Shown: positions 15,637 through 23,604 of the stretch, in pieces | How positions within the stretch are numbered: the first letter of the stretch is position 1 | How the letters are laid out: each line of letters starts with the position of its first letter | NCBI RefSeq assembly: GCF_000193495.2 | Contig: NZ_AP023410.1 | Location: 62,001-126,000, forward strand | From: Acetobacter aceti NBRC 14818 | GTDB lineage: Bacteria > Pseudomonadota > Alphaproteobacteria > Acetobacterales > Acetobacteraceae | Direction: 5' to 3' | DNA: 64,000 bases | The notes under the pieces: generated by a model | What the model was told of the DNA's origin: nothing | What the model saw: only the letters and a program-made list of their open reading frames with translations | Databases searched by the model: none | Position numbers and translations under genes: made by a program

Positions 15637-17335
15637 AAACAACATCCTTGAAGGCAGCCGTGCCGACGCGGCGATAGGTATCAAGAAACCGTTCGCCGTT
15701 TTCACGACGCACGAGATAGAGGTCAATCAGTCTGGAAACGGCATCGACTGTTTCATCCTCAGCCATGGCCGGGCCGAGGATCTGGCCGATGGACGCATCT
15801 TCCTCACCTGAGCCGCCGAGCGTGATCTGGAATGCTTCCTGTCCGCGTTTGTCCACGCCAAGGATGCCCAGATGCGCGGCATGGTGATGGCCGCAGGCAT
15901 TGATGCAGCCCGAAATATTGATCCGTAGATCACCAATTTCACGCTGCAATTCCAGATCGGCAAACCGGGAGCTGAGCTTCTGCGCGATGGGGATCGAACG
16001 CGCATTGGCCAGCGCGCAATAGTCGAGGCCGGGGCAGGCGACGATATCGGTGATGAAGTTCACGTTCGGCGTACCAAGACCCGCCTGCGACAGACGCTGC
16101 CAGACCGTGTGAAGCTGATCCTGCCGGACATGACCCAGAACCACGTTCTGGAGATGGGTCACGCGCAGTTCGCCAAAGCTGAATTCGTCGGCGAGATCGG
16201 CCAGCAGATCAAGCTGTTCAGCGGTCGCATCGCCCGGAATGCCGCCCGCCGGTTTCAGCGAGATGACAACCGAGATATAGCCCGGCGCCTTGTGCTCATG
16301 CGTGTTGGTGCGGATCCAGGCGTCGAACGCGATGTCACGACGACGGTCTTCGGCCAGCCCGGCGGCAGCGTTGCCTTCCGGTGCGAAGTCCGGAGCGCCG
16401 AAGCGGGCCTTGATCGCTGCCACAAGCGCGGGCTCAATGCGATAGCGCGCCCGATCCATGGCGACGAATTCTTCCTCGACCTGACGACGGAATTCGTCTG
16501 TGCCAAGGGCCTGCACAAGGATTTTGATGCGCGCCTTGTAGATGTTATCCCGACGTCCGTGAGCGTTATAGACGCGCAGGATCGCTTCCATATAGGCGAG
16601 CAGATCTTCTTCCGGCAGATCGTCACGCAGGCTGACACCCACGATCGGCGTGCGGCCAAGCCCACCACCGACGAACACCTCGAAAACAGGCCGTCCGTGC
16701 GGGCCGGGACGGGCAATCAGGCCGATATCGTGGAAGCGTGCGACAACGCGATCATGCGGGCTGCCGGAAATGGCGAATTTGAACTTACGCGGTAGGAAGG
16801 TGAATTCCGGGTGCAGTGTGGACCACTGACGCAGGATTTCCGCATGCACGCGCGGATCAAGCAACTCGTCTTTCGCAGCGCCAGCGAACTCGTCCGATGT
16901 GATGTTGCGGATGCAGTTGCCGCTGGTCTGGATGGCGTGCATGTCGGCTTCCGCCAGTACTTCCAGCGCCGCCACGGTGTCTTCCAGCTTAATCCAGTTA
17001 AACTGGATGTTCTGGCGCGTGGTGAAATGTCCGTATCCCTTGTCGAACTCGCGCGCGATGCGGGCGAGGGCGCGGACCTGCTTGCTGCCCAGCGTGCCAT
17101 AAGGCACGGCCACGCGCAGCATGTAGGCGTGAAGCTGGAGATACAGCCCGTTCATCAGGCGCAGCGGCTTGAATTCTTCTTCGGTCAGGTCACCGGCAAT
17201 GCGACGATTGACCTGATCACGAAACTGCTCGATCCGCTCACGCAGGAAGGTGCGATCGACCTGATCGTAGCCGTAGCGGCCGACTGGCAGCACGGCGGGA
17301 GCCGCTTCAGCGCGTGTCATGGTTTCGGTTGACAT
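15623..17335 (-). CDS. cysI: Assimilatory sulfite reductase hemoprotein (nitrite/sulfite reductase family)
   Basis: The 570-residue enzyme performs the six-electron reduction of sulfite to sulfide on siroheme and a [4Fe-4S] cluster. The ATG at 17335 gives MSTETMTRAEAAP; longer frames run into the upstream gene. Two ferredoxin-like and two siroheme domains are visible (GHFTTRQNIQFNWI near residue 108). Cluster cysteines occur in ACPGLDYC near 435 and SGCINACGHHH near 480, the C-x5-C and C-x3-C pairs of the family. No flavoprotein CysJ is encoded nearby, so ferredoxin or another donor is likely. Context (sulfate importer, DUF2849, DUF934) points to sulfite, not nitrite. Translation of the next gene is coupled by overlap. 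Confidence 0.92.
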   Translation of the reverse strand: MSTETMTRAEAAPAVLPVGRYGYDQVDRTFLRERIEQFRDQVNRRIAGDLTEEEFKPLRLMNGLYLQLHAYMLRVAVPYGTLGSKQVRALARIAREFDKGYGHFTTRQNIQFNWIKLEDTVAALEVLAEADMHAIQTSGNCIRNITSDEFAGAAKDELLDPRVHAEILRQWSTLHPEFTFLPRKFKFAISGSPHDRVVARFHDIGLIARPGPHGRPVFEVFVGGGLGRTPIVGVSLRDDLPEEDLLAYMEAILRVYNAHGRRDNIYKARIKILVQALGTDEFRRQVEEEFVAMDRARYRIEPALVAAIKARFGAPDFAPEGNAAAGLAEDRRRDIAFDAWIRTNTHEHKAPGYISVVISLKPAGGIPGDATAEQLDLLADLADEFSFGELRVTHLQNVVLGHVRQDQLHTVWQRLSQAGLGTPNVNFITDIVACPGLDYCALANARSIPIAQKLSSRFADLELQREIGDLRINISGCINACGHHHAAHLGILGVDKRGQEAFQITLGGSGEEDASIGQILGPAMAEDETVDAVSRLIDLYLVRRENGERFLDTYRRVGTAAFKDVVYAPA

Positions 17336-17345
17336 GGCGCACCTC

Positions 17346-17714
17346 TCAGAGTGGAGAAAATTCGGGATGGACGGAAGGGCCGAAGGCGCGGATGCGCTCG
17401 CGGGCTGTGACGGGAATGATCTTGCCGTCCGTGTCGTCCTGCACCTGAACGCCATAGATGCCGACCAGCCCCAGTTCCTGCGCCTTGCCCTTTAATGAGG
17501 ACAGAAGGTCTTCGACTTCTGTATTGGAAACGAGAGCGGACTCAGCGATGCGTTCTTTCCACGAGCCATCGGCGGCCCGCCAGACAGTAATACCGTCCAG
17601 CAACCGGTTGGCAGTGATGACGCTCTGCCCGTCTGCATCGCGTCTGTTGCTTCTGATGTCCACCACGTCGAAATAAATCCCCTGAACAGGCGTTCCGGCT
17701 GGTGCCGGGGCCAA
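17346..17714 (-). CDS. DUF2849 protein of sulfite reduction cluster (TTG start)
   Basis: This 122-residue protein carries the DUF2849 core (SVITANRLLDGITVWRAADG and SWKERIAES), a family that sits beside cysI in Alphaproteobacteria and often follows cysG. No ATG is available: the codon before TTG at 17714 is a stop, so translation either begins at this TTG or at an internal rare start. No ribosome binding site stands in front of it. Just upstream, ATG AGG GAC GCA AAA GCG TAG forms a six-residue mini-ORF that ends a few bases before the TTG. The protein is probably a cofactor for CysI; its function is not known. It is separated from cysI by 10 bases. Confidence 0.7.
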   Translation of the reverse strand: MAPAPAGTPVQGIYFDVVDIRSNRRDADGQSVITANRLLDGITVWRAADGSWKERIAESALVSNTEVEDLLSSLKGKAQELGLVGIYGVQVQDDTDGKIIPVTARERIRAFGPSVHPEFSPL

Positions 17715-17782
17715 TCAACTACGCTTTTGCGTCCCTCATGACAACAGGAAAGCTTGAAATCACGCTTTCAGTCTGTTGAATA

Positions 17783-18859
17783 TCACGCGGCAGCGGCGTG
17801 CCGACCATCTTTCATGCTCAGCAGCGCTCCGTCACGAAACAAACGCGCTGCATCGATATGCAGTTTGGCTCCGGACGGAAAAATCTGCTCATTGCTCGCG
17901 CCCAGAACTTCCACAATCCGTCCGTTCAGATCAACCGCCAGCCGGGACAGTCCATATCGCGAGCCGATGCGGCGAACCGGCGCGCCACCCGCGTCCGCGG
18001 TCAGTCGTACCTCGTGAGGTCTGATCAGCGCGACCGCCGGTCCGTCCTGATCAATCGCCACCGGGAACGGCACGACATGCGATGTTTCTGGCAGGAAGAG
18101 GCCGCCGGAAACGGTCCCCCGGAATGTCAGCGTCTCCCCCAGAAATTCCATGACAAACGGTGTGGCCGGATGGGCTTCAAGCTCGGCTGCATCCGCATCC
18201 TGCACGATCCGCCCATCCTGCATCACGACCAGCCTGTCAGCGACGTCCAGCGCCTCTTCCTGATCATGTGTCACAAGGATAGTGGTGAGCCCAAGCCGGT
18301 CATGCAAGGAGCGGAGCCATTCTCTTACTGTCCGCCGCACGACCGGATCGAGTGCGCCGAACGGCTCGTCCAGCAGCAGATGCTTCGGGTTTGTCGCCAG
18401 AGCACGGGCGAGCGCCACACGCTGACGCTGCCCGCCGGACAGACGTTGTGGATAGGCGTTACCGAGATTGGGAAGCTGGATCAGTTCCAGCAGCTCCTTC
18501 ACGCGGGCATCGATCTCGGTTTTGCTTGGACGCTCGCGGCCCGGCAGAACGTCGAGACCGAAGGAAATGTTTTTCGCCACGGTCATGTGCTGGAACAGGG
18601 CGTAGTTCTGAAACACAAATCCGACATTGCGCTCACGGGGCGTCAGTTCGGATGAGTCCCGTCCGTCGATTGTCAGCAGCCCGGATGAATGCGGGTCCAG
18701 TCCTGCGATGGAGCGCAGCAGGGTCGTCTTGCCAGCGCCGGAGGGGCCGACCAGTGCGACAAACGAACCATCGGGAATATCAACGGAGACCTGATCAAGC
18801 AGGATACGGTCCGGATTGCCCGGTGCGCGGCGGATGAGTTTTTCGATGTGTACGCTCAT
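17783..18859 (-). CDS. cysA: Sulfate/thiosulfate ABC transporter ATPase
   Basis: CysA (358 residues) energises sulfate uptake. It shows Walker A GPSGAGKTT at 38-46, Q-loop FVFQNYALF, signature LSGGQRQRV at 140-148, Walker B HLLLDEPFGALD at 160-171 and switch His in VTHDQEEAL. A C-terminal regulatory TOBE-like domain follows, including ALIRPHEVRL near 270, as in CysA proteins. The start at 18859 overlaps the cysW stop by ATGA. It is fourth in the operon sbp-cysT-cysW-cysA. Between its end and the DUF2849 gene is a 68-base gap. Confidence 0.95.
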   Translation of the reverse strand: MSVHIEKLIRRAPGNPDRILLDQVSVDIPDGSFVALVGPSGAGKTTLLRSIAGLDPHSSGLLTIDGRDSSELTPRERNVGFVFQNYALFQHMTVAKNISFGLDVLPGRERPSKTEIDARVKELLELIQLPNLGNAYPQRLSGGQRQRVALARALATNPKHLLLDEPFGALDPVVRRTVREWLRSLHDRLGLTTILVTHDQEEALDVADRLVVMQDGRIVQDADAAELEAHPATPFVMEFLGETLTFRGTVSGGLFLPETSHVVPFPVAIDQDGPAVALIRPHEVRLTADAGGAPVRRIGSRYGLSRLAVDLNGRIVEVLGASNEQIFPSGAKLHIDAARLFRDGALLSMKDGRHAAAA

Positions 18860-19680
18860 GATCCGGCATCTCCAGCCAGCGCGGCACGTCGTGCCCGGTT
18901 TTCAAAAAAGGCCCTGAATCCCACTGTCGTCATGGCCATAATGGCCAGAAGGGCCGCCATGGAAAACGCTGCGACCGACTGATAGCCATTATAGAGGGTT
19001 TCGATGTGCAGGGGCATTGTTTCTGTCATCCCCGGAATATGGCCGGACACGACGGACACCGCGCCAAATTCACCCATGGCGCGGGCTGTGGTGAGCAGGA
19101 TGCCTGAGAGCAGTGCCCAACGGGCATCCGGCAGGGTGACGCGCCAGAGGATCTGCCAGAAGGACGCGCCCAGCAGCGTGGCGGCGTCTTCCGCGTCACG
19201 GCCCTGCTGCTCCATCAGAGGCAGGATCGTGCGCGTGACGTAAGGGAAAGTCACGAACAACGTTGCCAGCAGGATACCGGCAGGAGCGAAAGCGATGTGG
19301 ATATTGTAATGATCCAGCGCCGCGCCCCACCAGCCCTGTGAGCCGAACAGCAGCAGCCACACCAGGCCGGCGACCACAGGGGACACGCTGATCGGGATTT
19401 CGATCAGGGCCACCAGCACGCCGCGGAAGGGGAACCGGTATTTCGAGATCAGCCACGCCGCCAGAACGCCGAACACGGTGTTGATGACGACAGACAAAAC
19501 CGTCATCTCGACTGTCAGCCTGATCGCGGAGATAGCATCCGGGTCAGCCAGAGATTGTAGGGCCGTTGGAAGTCCATCGCGCAGGGCTTCCGAGAGAACC
19601 AGAAGCGGCGGCAGGATGAGAACGATGGCCACAATGAGCCATGTGGCGACGACCAGCGACCAGCGGGTGAGAGCGCTCAT
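18856..19680 (-). CDS. cysW: Sulfate ABC transporter permease CysW
   Basis: The 274-residue inner-membrane permease has six hydrophobic segments and the binding-protein-dependent transport motif near residue 175-195 (DAATLLGASFWQILWRVTLP), where the EAA loop contacts CysA. Also typical are ARAMGEFGAVSVVSGHIPG and the IETLYNGY block. Its ATG shares one base with the cysT stop (TGATG). It pairs with CysT to form the channel. Confidence 0.95.
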   Translation of the reverse strand: MSALTRWSLVVATWLIVAIVLILPPLLVLSEALRDGLPTALQSLADPDAISAIRLTVEMTVLSVVINTVFGVLAAWLISKYRFPFRGVLVALIEIPISVSPVVAGLVWLLLFGSQGWWGAALDHYNIHIAFAPAGILLATLFVTFPYVTRTILPLMEQQGRDAEDAATLLGASFWQILWRVTLPDARWALLSGILLTTARAMGEFGAVSVVSGHIPGMTETMPLHIETLYNGYQSVAAFSMAALLAIMAMTTVGFRAFFENRARRAALAGDAGS

Positions 19681-20537
19681 CAGTTCACTCCCGTGATCAG
19701 GCCACGCGCCACACGTCGGCGCAGCATGGCGACACCCGCAAGGCAGAGCATGGAGGCGACAAGCAGGATGAAGGCGATGGAGGTCGCACCCGCGTAATCG
19801 AATTCCTGAAGGCGGACGACCACCAGCAGGGGAGCAATTTCGGTTCTGAAAGGCTGGTTTCCGGCGATGAAAATGACGGAACCGTATTCACCGATGCCAC
19901 GAGCGAACGCCAGACCGAAGCCGCTGACCGTGGCCGGGAGCAGTGAGGGCAGCACCACACGCCACACGGTCTGCCATGAGCTTGCGCCCAGCAGTCCCGC
20001 TGCTTCTTCCTGCTCCGGAGGCAGGCCGCGCAGGACCGGCTCGACGCTGCGAACGATGAACGGCAGGCCGACAAACATCAGCGCCACGACAATGCCGGCG
20101 GTCGAGTAGGCAATGCTGATGCCGAGATGCGCCAGCGGCTTGCCGAGCCATCCCTGCGGTCCATACAGCGTGGCCAGCGTGATGCCTGTCACGGCGGTTG
20201 GAATGGCGAACGGCAGGTCAATCAGCGCATCCACAATCCGTCGTCCTGGAAGCCGCACCCGCACGAGTGTCCATGTCAGCAGCAGGCCGACAGGCACGTT
20301 GATTAGGGCGGCGATGAAAGCCGTGACGAAACTGACCCGCAGGGCCGCGAACATACGACCATCATGCAGGGCCATCGTCATCGCGCCGAGCCCTTCTTGC
20401 CAAGGACGGACGATAAGCGCGGTCAACGGCAGAACGACAATCAACCCGGCCCACAGCAGGGTTGAAAACAGCGCCAGACGGAAGCCGGGTAGGGGATCGC
20501 TGGTGCGGGAACGCACGGACAGGGTCGCCTCAGCCAT
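19680..20537 (-). CDS. cysT: Sulfate ABC transporter permease CysT (CysU)
   Basis: This 285-residue permease is the partner of CysW. The ATG at 20537 (MAEATLSVRSRTSD) lies within the end of the sulfate-binding protein gene, an 8-base overlap; longer frames would read through that gene. Six hydrophobic segments are seen. VDALIDLPFAIPTAVTGITLA near residue 100, the EEEAAGLLGASSWQTVWRVVLP EAA region near 190 (Q-E-Q-E-E-A-A locally) and FARGIGEYGSVIFIAGN near 225 are CysT hallmarks. Confidence 0.95.
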   Translation of the reverse strand: MAEATLSVRSRTSDPLPGFRLALFSTLLWAGLIVVLPLTALIVRPWQEGLGAMTMALHDGRMFAALRVSFVTAFIAALINVPVGLLLTWTLVRVRLPGRRIVDALIDLPFAIPTAVTGITLATLYGPQGWLGKPLAHLGISIAYSTAGIVVALMFVGLPFIVRSVEPVLRGLPPEQEEAAGLLGASSWQTVWRVVLPSLLPATVSGFGLAFARGIGEYGSVIFIAGNQPFRTEIAPLLVVVRLQEFDYAGATSIAFILLVASMLCLAGVAMLRRRVARGLITGVN

Positions 20538-21567
20538 GTTGCGTATAGATCTGGTCGAAGATCTCTCCCGCCGCGAAATGCTTTTTCTGAACCGCAGCCC
20601 AGCCGCCCAGACTGGCAATGTCGAAGGTCTTCACTTTCGGGAACTGTGTGGCATGAGCATGCGCCACCGCACTGTCGGTTGGGCGAAAATAGTGTTGCGC
20701 TGCGATATCCTGCGCCTTGGGCGTGTAGAGGAATTCGAGATAGTTCTGCGCGACGGTGGTAGTGCCGTGCGTGCGGACGTTATGATCCACCAGCGCAACC
20801 GGTGGTTCCGCTAGAACGGAGAGGGACGGCACGACGATGTCGAACCGATCCGGCCCGAGTTCATGCGCTGCGAGCAGGGCTTCATTTTCCCACGCAATCA
20901 GCACGTCACCCAGACCACGCTGCACGAAGCTGTTGGTGGCCCCACGCGCTCCGGCATCCAGCACCGGCACATGCTGGAAAAGCGCCTGAAGGTAGGCGCG
21001 AGCCGACGCATCCGTGCCGCCTTTCTGGTGCAGCGCCCAACCCCATGCCGCAAGATAATTCCACCGCGCACCACCGGACGTTTTCGGGTTGGGGGTGACG
21101 ACCTGAACGTCTCCCCGCACCAGATCAGGCCAATCGTGGATGGCCTTCGGGTTTCCCTTTCTGACAAGGAACACAATTGTGCTGGTGAATGGCGTGGAAT
21201 TGTGAGGCAGCCGTTTCTGCCAGTCCGCCGCCACGAGACCTTTCTGCGCCAGCATGTCGATATCGCGGGCCAGACCGAGAGACACGACGTCAGCGGGTGC
21301 GCCTTCCAGCACGGAACGGGCCTGTGCGCCGGAACCACCGTTGGACGTGCGGACCGTTACGGACGATCCGCTGCTGTCCTTCCAGTTTTCAGAAAAAGCC
21401 GCATTGATTCCACGATAAAGCTCACGCGTGGGGTCATAAGAAACGTTGAGCAGTGTCGTCGCCGCAAGGGCGGACGTTCCCCGCAGGAATGTCGCAGATC
21501 CTGCGCAGGCCAATCCTCCCAGAAGAAGGGCGCGCCGGGGCAGGGTAGAAGGAAAGTCTGACGACAT
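20530..21567 (-). CDS. Sulfate-binding protein of the CysTWA importer
   Basis: A 345-residue periplasmic sulfate/thiosulfate-binding protein (Sbp/CysP family). The ATG at 21567 is preferred over a GTG 9 bases upstream. The N-terminus has a signal peptide with twin Arg (PRRALLLGG) and cleavage near ALA-A. Family motifs are LLNVSYDPTRELY, the ligand-site block SNGGSGAQARSVLEG, HNSTPFTSTIVFLVRKGNPK and NPKTSGGARWNYLAAWGW. It heads the sulfur operon. A second, closely similar binding protein is encoded at 33245. The upstream AT-rich region at 21570-21720 holds the promoter. Confidence 0.94.
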   Translation of the reverse strand: MSSDFPSTLPRRALLLGGLACAGSATFLRGTSALAATTLLNVSYDPTRELYRGINAAFSENWKDSSGSSVTVRTSNGGSGAQARSVLEGAPADVVSLGLARDIDMLAQKGLVAADWQKRLPHNSTPFTSTIVFLVRKGNPKAIHDWPDLVRGDVQVVTPNPKTSGGARWNYLAAWGWALHQKGGTDASARAYLQALFQHVPVLDAGARGATNSFVQRGLGDVLIAWENEALLAAHELGPDRFDIVVPSLSVLAEPPVALVDHNVRTHGTTTVAQNYLEFLYTPKAQDIAAQHYFRPTDSAVAHAHATQFPKVKTFDIASLGGWAAVQKKHFAAGEIFDQIYTQHG

Positions 21568-21752
21568 GGCAGGCACTCGGCGATTCTATATTACGGCACT
21601 GGATCGTTGTAATATGATTTCACACATAGGCTGCTGCGCGCATTTAGGCAAGTTGACGCGGTAATGATATTATGTACGATATTTAATCGTTGTTTGTTCG
21701 GTTGCCTTGGCTAGCGGGAAAAGCTTCGGAAATGATCAGAAAATCGAAACGC
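21568..21752 (-). promoter_or_regulatory. Promoter region of the sulfate operon
   Basis: The 185-base AT-rich spacer must drive the sbp-cysTWA operon. It contains ATATTATGTACGATAT near 21668-21683, an imperfect inverted repeat with LysR-type character. A CysB-like regulator would fit the genes downstream, but no consensus match is good enough to name the factor. Confidence 0.35.
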
Positions 21753-23261
21753 TCAGTTTATCGTGAACAGATAGGTCATGGTGATCGGCGGATCCTTGGG
21801 ATCGGCGCTGACATGTTTTGTAATCGTCACGCTGTCTGTTCCGTGGAAATCGGGATTGGAATGATATTGCAGAACAGATCCCTTGACGGGAACAGTGTTG
21901 CATTTCGTCAGAGGGCCAACAGTGTGATGGGTCACTCCGGTTGCTGACGTGCTCATGCGCAACGCGCCATGCGCAGGCGCTTTGACCAGTTTGATCGCGG
22001 GAACGTAGCGTGCCGTACAGTCTTCGTTGATTACCGAGTAAAATACCGAGACGACCTTCCCTGATGGAACCGTGATAGCCTGCTGTCTTGTCTGCGAAGG
22101 CCCGTGCCCCTGCCAGACAACACGATTGTCATACGCGTAAAGACGACAGTTTTGTGATGCCTTGCTGCATCCCGACAGAGCGGAACTGATGGGATCGAAA
22201 TCGTGAGCGCCCACACTTTCGGCATCATCACCTATGACGAACGCTCTCGGCGTCGGCTGGGTCAGGAACGTCTGATAGGCCTTGCGCATCATGTCGTTCT
22301 GGACCGGAAGTTTGCTGAAGTCGTTCAGTTCCGCATAGCCGGAGGCCGGAGGCGGCAGGGTGGGAAGGTAATCAGCGACAACAACTCTGTGGGGAAGCCC
22401 TGCCTTTTCGAGCATGACATCCGCCTGCGCCATCCACGGTCTGAGACCGTCAGGATCATTCAGGAGAGAATGGGAGTCATTGAGAAAGGGCGGGACATCG
22501 ACCAGTTCCGCCTGCGGGTTCTTTGCCTTGTAGGCGGCATACATCGCCTTCCAGAATTCTGTGGGAGCCAGAGAGTCATTCTCGCCCTGCACCCATAAAG
22601 TCGGCAGGTGAGTTTCGGCACCGAACTCACTTGCCCCGGCCAACAGTCTGTCGGCGTCATTGTGGCAGCTTGAAACATGCATCAAGGGGAAGAACAGAAA
22701 CTGGGCGCGTGTTCCGGGCAGCGGCATGGTTCCCATGGCCATCTGCACCCAGCCCCCGAAACTGAGGCCCGCCGTGACAATCCGTGTGGCGTCAATGTCT
22801 GGAAGCTGCGCAATGGTGGCGGAAACATCCCGGATATCGTCTGCATTGCGTCGCGCTGTGGTGGCGAGTTCGCATCCGTCAGAGATCAGCGTGCCTTCCG
22901 ACCCGGCAAAGCCTCTCGCCATGGGGCGCAGGACGGCATAGCCGCGAGCAAGGAAATAGCCGGAGAGATAATCATATCGGTCGCGTGCCCCATGATTGGA
23001 GCCGGAAATATGCGAAGCGCCACCACTGACGATGGCGAGAGGAAACGGACCAGCCGTGTGAGGCAACAGCAGGGTCGCTTCAAGAATTGTCCCGTCTCTT
23101 GTGGGTAGCCGGAAGAGCTGTTCCGAAAAAGCGGTGTGACGATCAGGAAGTGTTGTCTGCATTTCGGATATGGGAGCAATGGAGGCGGCGTGCAGGGAGG
23201 CGGGAACGAACGAGATCGTTGCGGCCATGAGGGCAAGACATGAAACGGCGCAACGATGCAT
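21753..23261 (-). CDS. Secreted alpha/beta hydrolase with C-terminal Ig/cadherin-like domain
   Basis: A 502-residue exported hydrolase. A signal peptide (MHRCAVSCLALMAATISFVPASLHAAS) starts it. The hydrolase fold has the nucleophile elbow GLSFGG near residue 167, an acid candidate in GENDSLAP near 229 and a His in NDSHSLL near 264, resembling the S9/X-Pro dipeptidyl peptidase and dienelactone hydrolase families. The last 110 residues form a separate beta domain (KAPAHGALRM, LQYHSNPDFHGTDSVTIT), the pattern of Ig-like/cadherin-like repeats in secreted proteins. Substrate is unknown; an ester or peptide in the periplasm or outside is likely. It stands alone in its own transcript. Confidence 0.75.
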   Translation of the reverse strand: MHRCAVSCLALMAATISFVPASLHAASIAPISEMQTTLPDRHTAFSEQLFRLPTRDGTILEATLLLPHTAGPFPLAIVSGGASHISGSNHGARDRYDYLSGYFLARGYAVLRPMARGFAGSEGTLISDGCELATTARRNADDIRDVSATIAQLPDIDATRIVTAGLSFGGWVQMAMGTMPLPGTRAQFLFFPLMHVSSCHNDADRLLAGASEFGAETHLPTLWVQGENDSLAPTEFWKAMYAAYKAKNPQAELVDVPPFLNDSHSLLNDPDGLRPWMAQADVMLEKAGLPHRVVVADYLPTLPPPASGYAELNDFSKLPVQNDMMRKAYQTFLTQPTPRAFVIGDDAESVGAHDFDPISSALSGCSKASQNCRLYAYDNRVVWQGHGPSQTRQQAITVPSGKVVSVFYSVINEDCTARYVPAIKLVKAPAHGALRMSTSATGVTHHTVGPLTKCNTVPVKGSVLQYHSNPDFHGTDSVTITKHVSADPKDPPITMTYLFTIN

Positions 23262-23604
23262 CAGAAAATGTCCTTATTTGACCTTGCCCTGCTCATTTTC
23301 GTGAAGAGGGCAGGGCGTCAGATAATGCCGATCATCGCCGACAGAGAGTTTCCTTTCTATACAGGAGGTATTTGAAAGTGATGAAGACAGCGGAATGCAA
23401 GGCAGGTCAGATCAGAAACAGGTGTTTGACAACAGACAGTAAAGACTTCTGATTGTCACCATTGGATATGATATTCCCTGCCCAATAAAGGGACTTTTAA
23501 AGCCAGCAAGTATTCAGAAAGCCCATGCCGTCGAAAGGGCCTGCTGAAGCCAGAAAGAATGTGCCTTTCGATCAGAGCGGAACAATATTGTCTTTGGACG
23601 TCCC
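23262..23604. other. Intergenic region, 343 bases
   Basis: No gene is seen. A hairpin lies at 23286-23316 (GCCCTGC pairing with GCAGGGC over a 17-base loop), just upstream of the secreted hydrolase and so probably in its leader. The left part should hold that promoter; the right part is the 3' flank of the efflux operon. I find no convincing terminator. Confidence 0.4.
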
